From: Flemingiibacterium sp964430755 | GTDB lineage: Bacteria > Bacillota > Clostridia > Oscillospirales > CAG-272 | Length of the DNA: 25,383 nt | Assembly (NCBI GenBank): GCA_964430755.1 | Contig: CAYSFT010000030.1 | Coordinates: forward strand, 1 to 25,383 | Direction: 5' to 3' | Part shown: positions 21,717 through 25,383 of the stretch, piece after piece | How the letters are laid out: every line of letters begins with the position of its first letter | Position numbering within the stretch: position 1 is the first letter of the stretch | The notes under the pieces: model-generated | What the model was told of the DNA's origin: nothing | Seen by the model: the letters and a program-made list of their open reading frames with translations, nothing else | Database searches by the model: none | Program-made: the position numbers and the translations under genes

Positions 21717-22700
21717 ATGAAAAAGCTTGACTATAAAATTGCGCTTGCACCAATGGCAGGCGTTACCGATCATGCATTCCGTGAAATCTGTGCTGATTTT
21801 GGTGCACAGCTTATGTATACGGAAATGCTCTCCGCGAAAGCGATACATTTTGAAGACAGAAAGACTGCCGAGCTCGGTGAGCTTCATGACGGTGAGCCGA
21901 CCGGCGTTCAGATTTTCGGCAGTGAACCGCACATAATGGCAGAGGCGGCAGGGAAGATCGCTTCGGCATCATACAAACACTGCAAAACCAAAAATCTTCC
22001 CAGATCAATTGACATAAATATGGGCTGTCCTGCGCCTAAGGTTGCAAACAACGGCGAGGGCTCGGCGCTTCTTAAATCGCCCGATACTGCCGCGGCTATC
22101 GTTCGAGAGGTGAAATGCGCTGTGGCGGCGGTTTCGTCCGATATTCCCGTAACCGTGAAGATGCGTATCGGATGGGACGAGGCACACATCTGCGGCGTCG
22201 ATTTTGCAAAGCGTATGGAGGATGCAGGTGCCGATGCCGTGACGGTTCACGGGCGTACACGAGAGGGACGCTTCAGTGCGCCGATCAATTTTGATGAGAT
22301 CTCACGTATCAAGTCTGCACTGACGGTTCCCGTTATCGCAAACGGCGAGATATTCACAGCCGCCGATGCACTTCGGATGTTTGAGAGGACAGGCTGTGAC
22401 GCTGTTATGATCGGACGCGGCGCGATGGGTAACCCGTGGATCTTCTCGGAGATACGTGCGGCACTTTACGGTGAAGCATATACGCCGCCTACCGATAGGG
22501 AACGAATTGAAACTGCGCTTCGGCAGCTTGATACGGCAGTTCGCGAAAAGGGCGAAAAGCTTGGTGTCCTGCAATCGCGCGGACAGCTTTCGTGGTATTT
22601 GAAGGGTATACGCGGTGCGGCAGGTGCGAGAGGTGCGCTAAACCAGGCGTGTACACGTGATGAAATGCGTGAAATACTGCTTGGTACGCTTAAAAATTGA
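21717..22700 (+). CDS. dusB: tRNA-dihydrouridine synthase
   Basis: A 327-residue flavoenzyme that reduces uridine to dihydrouridine in the D loop of tRNAs. The FMN-binding N-terminus LAPMAGVTDHAFR, the catalytic C104 in DINMGCPAPKV, the KMRIGWD segment, the phosphate-binding VTVHGRTREGRF and IANGEI, and the IGRGAMGNPW motif are all in place, and the C-terminal helical tRNA-binding domain is complete. Length matches bacterial DusB/Dus1-type proteins. The ribosome binding site is weak (GGGA 6 bases before the ATG). In many Firmicutes dus genes lie near unrelated genes; here it precedes the ECF sigma factor by 45 bases and may be co-transcribed with it. Confidence 0.93.
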   Translation: MKKLDYKIALAPMAGVTDHAFREICADFGAQLMYTEMLSAKAIHFEDRKTAELGELHDGEPTGVQIFGSEPHIMAEAAGKIASASYKHCKTKNLPRSIDINMGCPAPKVANNGEGSALLKSPDTAAAIVREVKCAVAAVSSDIPVTVKMRIGWDEAHICGVDFAKRMEDAGADAVTVHGRTREGRFSAPINFDEISRIKSALTVPVIANGEIFTAADALRMFERTGCDAVMIGRGAMGNPWIFSEIRAALYGEAYTPPTDRERIETALRQLDTAVREKGEKLGVLQSRGQLSWYLKGIRGAAGARGALNQACTRDEMREILLGTLKN

Positions 22701-22745
22701 TAAGTGACATACATTTAATGACTACACAAAGGAGGCGATGCCGAC

Positions 22746-23345
22746 TTGGAGATTCAACAATTTAATACTCCCGAAGAAAATGCGTTAATTTGCGCGGCGG
22801 CAAACGGTGACACCGAGGCATTCGGCTCGCTTTACACTATGTATGAAAAGCTTGTATATAACACTGTACGCCTCAAGGTTAACAGTGCGGAGGATGCGTT
22901 TGACCTATCGCAAGAGGTGTTTCTTAAAATCTGGAAATCCATCGGGCGTTACAGAGGCGATTGTCGTTTTTCAACGTGGGTTTATAAAATATGCGTGAAT
23001 GCCTGCCTTGATTTTCTGCGTCACGCCAAGATTTCCACGGCAGAGCAGATGCCGACTTACACCGATCGTGACGGCGACGAGGTTGAGATAGAATTTGCCG
23101 ATGAGACTGTTGATTCGTCTCCCGAGGGAATGTTTGAAAAGCATGAAACAGTACGGCTTGTGCGCGATGCTATAACAAAGCTGTCGCCCGAGGCACGCGA
23201 GGTTGTTTTGCTTCGTGACATTGAGGGTTATTCATACGATGAAATTGCCGCGATGACGGGACTTGAGATTGGAACGGTCAAATCACGCCTTAACCGTGCG
23301 CGAGGGCATTTACGCGAGCTTCTTGCGGCAGTGCGGGATGGATAA
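22746..23345 (+). CDS. ECF RNA polymerase sigma factor (SigW/RpoE group), TTG start
   Basis: A 199-residue group 4 sigma factor. Region 2 spans about residues 22-88 (FGSLYTMYEKLVYN, DLSQEVFLKIWKS, CRFSTWVYKICVNACLDFLR) and region 4 about 133-190 with the helix-turn-helix YSYDEIAAMTGLEIGTVKSRLNRARGHL (shown here only in part as YSYDEIAAMTG and GTVKSRLNRAR). There is no region 3. The TTG at 22746 is the start because AAGGAGG lies 10 bases upstream and an in-frame stop occurs just before; the ATG at 22738, closer to the site, is out of frame. The gene is followed, after 115 bases, by an anti-sigma factor, so the sigma should be held at the membrane until a signal arrives. The signal is unknown; relatives answer envelope stress. 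Confidence 0.93.
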   Translation: MEIQQFNTPEENALICAAANGDTEAFGSLYTMYEKLVYNTVRLKVNSAEDAFDLSQEVFLKIWKSIGRYRGDCRFSTWVYKICVNACLDFLRHAKISTAEQMPTYTDRDGDEVEIEFADETVDSSPEGMFEKHETVRLVRDAITKLSPEAREVVLLRDIEGYSYDEIAAMTGLEIGTVKSRLNRARGHLRELLAAVRDG

Positions 23346-23383
23346 TCTGCATGAATTTTTTTTGAAAAATATCGTTAAAATAC

Positions 23384-23412
23384 GGAACAAAATGGATTTA
23401 CAACACGTCTAA
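23384..23412 (+). promoter_or_regulatory. Candidate ECF-type promoter between sigma and anti-sigma genes
   Basis: GGAACAA (23384-23390) and GTCTAA (23407-23412) are separated by 16 bases, very close to the RpoE-type ECF promoter pattern (GGAACTT, 16 bases, GTCTAA). It lies 48 bases before the anti-sigma start. If real, the sigma factor would raise expression of its own inhibitor. A short palindrome CCGAT-T-ATCGG follows at 23431-23441. Confidence 0.45.
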
Positions 23413-23460
23413 CTTAACACAAAACCATAGCCGATTATCGGTGAAAGGAATTTATTATTT

Positions 23461-24378
23461 ATGATACTTGAACCCAAAACCATAAACTGCGAGACTGCTT
23501 GCGATATGATGTTTGATTACATCGACGGCACACTCTCTGAAGCGGACATTTCACTTTTGCAGCGTCACCTTGATGAGTGCGAGGCTTGCAGGAAAGAGCT
23601 TGCAGAGCGCCGTGAAATGCTCGCGCTTGTGAAGCTTTCACGATATAATCCTCCGTCAGAGCTTAAAGCAAGCGTGATGGAGAAAATTGAAAAAACACCG
23701 CAAAAGTCGAATATATTTGCTGCGAAACGTCGTATTCTTCCTTGGGCAGGTACAGTTGCGGCGGCTTGCGCGGCAGTGGTGATACTTGTTGCCGGCCGTG
23801 GATATTTTTCAAGTGATTCACTGCTCGATGCCAAAAAAGACAATGCAGAGGTTATACAGTATTCGCAGACCGATGAAGCGGTCGATGAAAAATTTGCAAG
23901 CGGTGTGCTCGATGCTTCTTATGAAATGAAAAATATTTTCGATACCGAAGACGAGGATGACGGAGAAATTCGTTATGTGGAAACTACAATCGGTTCGCTT
24001 GATGCACTGACACCGGGATTCTTCGATCACGATATGTATGCAAATGATGTTGCGTCTCCGTCCCAGACGCTTGCCGAGCCTGCAGAAAAATCGGAGCTTG
24101 ACGTTTTTTACAGCAAAATACAGGTGCATGACGTTCCTGTGATTCTGGTTGACGAGGACGATGTTAATGACGCATATCTCACAGGTGAGCCTGAAATCTT
24201 GATTGTTGACGGTCAGACCTTCCTCCGATATACTGTCACAAGCGAGGCTGAACCGATTTTCGATGCGATTGTGAACGATCTCGAAGAAAATAATGCAGTT
24301 TTCAAGACGGCTTCACCGAAAACACTCGCCGAGGGCAACACGGTTGAGCTGCTTGTGCTCACTGATTCGGAAAACTGA
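23461..24378 (+). CDS. Zinc-binding transmembrane anti-sigma factor
   Basis: A 305-residue single-span anti-sigma factor for the ECF sigma encoded just upstream. The N-terminal anti-sigma domain carries the zinc motif H36-x3-C40-x2-C43 with a further cysteine at C14 (or C10) as likely fourth ligand, in the typical helix arrangement (YIDGTLSEADISLLQRHL, then CEACRKEL). One membrane span covers about 92-112. The 190-residue outer part is acidic and not a known family to me; it would sense the signal or be cut by site-1 protease, as with RsiW. The start has GAAAGG upstream with a rather long gap of 11 bases. The next gene starts two bases after this stop, so it is co-translated. Confidence 0.9.
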   Translation: MILEPKTINCETACDMMFDYIDGTLSEADISLLQRHLDECEACRKELAERREMLALVKLSRYNPPSELKASVMEKIEKTPQKSNIFAAKRRILPWAGTVAAACAAVVILVAGRGYFSSDSLLDAKKDNAEVIQYSQTDEAVDEKFASGVLDASYEMKNIFDTEDEDDGEIRYVETTIGSLDALTPGFFDHDMYANDVASPSQTLAEPAEKSELDVFYSKIQVHDVPVILVDEDDVNDAYLTGEPEILIVDGQTFLRYTVTSEAEPIFDAIVNDLEENNAVFKTASPKTLAEGNTVELLVLTDSEN

Positions 24379-24379
24379 T

Positions 24380-25360
24380 ATGAAAGAAATAATTATCGGC
24401 GGTGTGTTGTTGCTCACCGCCATTTTAATCCTGATTGCGTGCTCGTGTCGTCTCAAGAAACGTGAGTATACCGTCACAAGCAGAAAAATTTCCGGGGAAA
24501 TAACCGTGGCACACATAAGCGATCTTCATGAGAGCTGTTTCGGTAAAAGGCAGGAAAAGCTCATTCAAATGCTCAAGGAGATTGCCCCCGATATTATATT
24601 TATAACGGGTGACATGGTTGAGGACGAGCGCGACTCCTACGAGATAGGAAAAATGTTTTCTGACGAGAATCCTGCGAAGATGCTCCTTTCGGCGCTTCCC
24701 GAGATTGCGCCGTGTTATATGGTGTTCGGTAATCACGATTCGAATTTGCCGAATGTCGGTGAGCTGTGTGACGCTATAAAAAAGCTTGGCATTCATGTGC
24801 TGCACAGAGGTGATACAGTGTCGCCGGATGAATATGAGCAGATCACTGTGAACTCACAGAAGATACTCATTTGCGGCGCGGACGATCCGCATTTTGACCG
24901 TTCCGAGCCGTGTCACAAAAAAACACTCGTTGAGCGTATTGCGGACGATAAAAACAGAAACGGTCCAATTATCACCGCATGGCGTGAACGGCTCGCGAGG
25001 GAATATTCCGGTGTCGGTGAGTGTGACGCTTTGACGATATTGCTTTCACACCGTCCCGAGGAATATGAGCTTTATCAAAAACTCGGCTTTGATGCTGTAT
25101 TCTCCGGTCACGCACATGGCGGACAGTGGCGCTTGCCGCCTTTTATTAACGGTGTGTATGCGCCGAATCAGGGATTATTTCCGCGTCACGCAGGCGGATG
25201 TTACAGATGCGGCAGATTTGTGCACATAGTTTCGCGCGGACTTTCGAAAAAGCGCATGATACGTATATTCAACCGTCCCGAAATACCGGTGGTGCATTTT
25301 GTCCCGGAAAATATATTAAACGAAAAATATGTTGTGATACAATTGATAGGTGACAAATAA
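24380..25360 (+). CDS. Membrane-anchored metallophosphoesterase (YaeI/YkuE-like)
   Basis: A 326-residue protein with an N-terminal membrane segment (residues 4-22) and a calcineurin-like phosphoesterase domain. Metal-binding motifs are D48-x-H50 in AHISDLHES, ITGDMVED, FGNHDS, LLSHRPE and SGHAHGGQW, which are complete. Relatives include YaeI/YkuE phosphodiesterases and UDP-diacylglucosamine-type hydrolases with an anchored catalytic domain. The start at 24380 overlaps nothing but lies just one base after the anti-sigma stop (TGA-T-ATG), so coupled translation is expected; a longer frame starting at 24293 would run through the anti-sigma gene and lacks the membrane segment at its N-terminus. 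It is complete within the window; the 23 bases after it hold no visible terminator. Confidence 0.88.
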   Translation: MKEIIIGGVLLLTAILILIACSCRLKKREYTVTSRKISGEITVAHISDLHESCFGKRQEKLIQMLKEIAPDIIFITGDMVEDERDSYEIGKMFSDENPAKMLLSALPEIAPCYMVFGNHDSNLPNVGELCDAIKKLGIHVLHRGDTVSPDEYEQITVNSQKILICGADDPHFDRSEPCHKKTLVERIADDKNRNGPIITAWRERLAREYSGVGECDALTILLSHRPEEYELYQKLGFDAVFSGHAHGGQWRLPPFINGVYAPNQGLFPRHAGGCYRCGRFVHIVSRGLSKKRMIRIFNRPEIPVVHFVPENILNEKYVVIQLIGDK

Positions 25361-25383
25361 AAAGAGAAATAGCTACCAAAATG

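Noticed and set aside
21704..21719. A four-codon frame (ATG GGA ATT TTA TGA) overlapping the dus start
   Set aside because: Too short, with no ribosome binding site; most likely chance.
22738..22788. A 16-codon frame starting with ATG directly after the sigma-factor ribosome binding site
   Set aside because: It is only two bases from the GGAGG core and out of frame with the sigma gene; the TTG at 22746 at 10 bases gives the full conserved protein. A leader peptide is possible but unsupported.
24293..24379. N-terminal extension of the metallophosphoesterase frame
   Set aside because: It overlaps the anti-sigma coding sequence; the ATG at 24380 precedes the membrane segment and fits coupled translation.

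Overview
The window looks like a chromosomal segment of an anaerobic, spore-forming Bacillota, most likely a gut Clostridia of the Oscillospirales or a related order. This is inferred from Gram-positive wall-polymer enzymes (TagO/WecA and TagA/WecG families), a SleL-type LysM plus GH18 spore-cortex hydrolase, ThyX instead of ThyA, strong GGAGG-type ribosome binding sites, and two hairpin-rich intergenic repeats of a kind I associate with gut Clostridia. No rRNA, CRISPR array, insertion sequence or transposase is visible. Coding density is high and base composition looks even throughout.

Layout. 1-3451 (+): MocR/LysN-like aminotransferase, undecaprenyl-phosphate sugar-1-phosphate transferase, and a translationally coupled membrane-anchored protein of unknown function. 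3434-4604 (-): a compact operon of three unrecognised genes, converging on and overlapping the previous gene. 4688-7882 (+): YfcE-like phosphodiesterase, small membrane protein, M18 aminopeptidase and a DUF3737 beta-helix protein. 7898-8076 (+): tRNA-Tyr with a perfect promoter and a terminator. 8080-8250: a mosaic hairpin repeat. 8263-10016 (-): small membrane protein, GH25 lysozyme, and a GTG-started membrane/coiled-coil protein resembling a phage lysis cassette. 10110-12886 (-): a MacB-like fused ABC transporter with its own terminator and a palindromic promoter region. 12957-13319 (-): an unknown small protein. 13372-16660 (-): a tightly overlapped operon tagA-thyX-spoU-patatin. 16787-20095 (+): a RecB-like nuclease fused to a DinG/XPD helicase, then a PHP phosphoesterase. 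20097-21347 (-): the SleL-like hydrolase. 21427-21540: a second inverted-repeat element. 21717-25360 (+): dus, an ECF sigma factor, its zinc-binding membrane anti-sigma factor, and a membrane-anchored metallophosphoesterase.

How the genes fit together. Cell-envelope functions recur: TagO, TagA, GH25, SleL, the ABC transporter and the ECF/anti-sigma pair. The rest is nucleic-acid and housekeeping metabolism (ThyX, SpoU, Dus, nuclease-helicase, tRNA, peptidase). The least explained parts are the 3434-4604 operon, the 8080-8250 mosaic repeat, the lysis-like pair outside any prophage, the palindrome over the ABC promoter, and an RpoE-like promoter motif placed between the sigma and anti-sigma genes. 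All functions are read from sequence motifs and family knowledge; no search was run.
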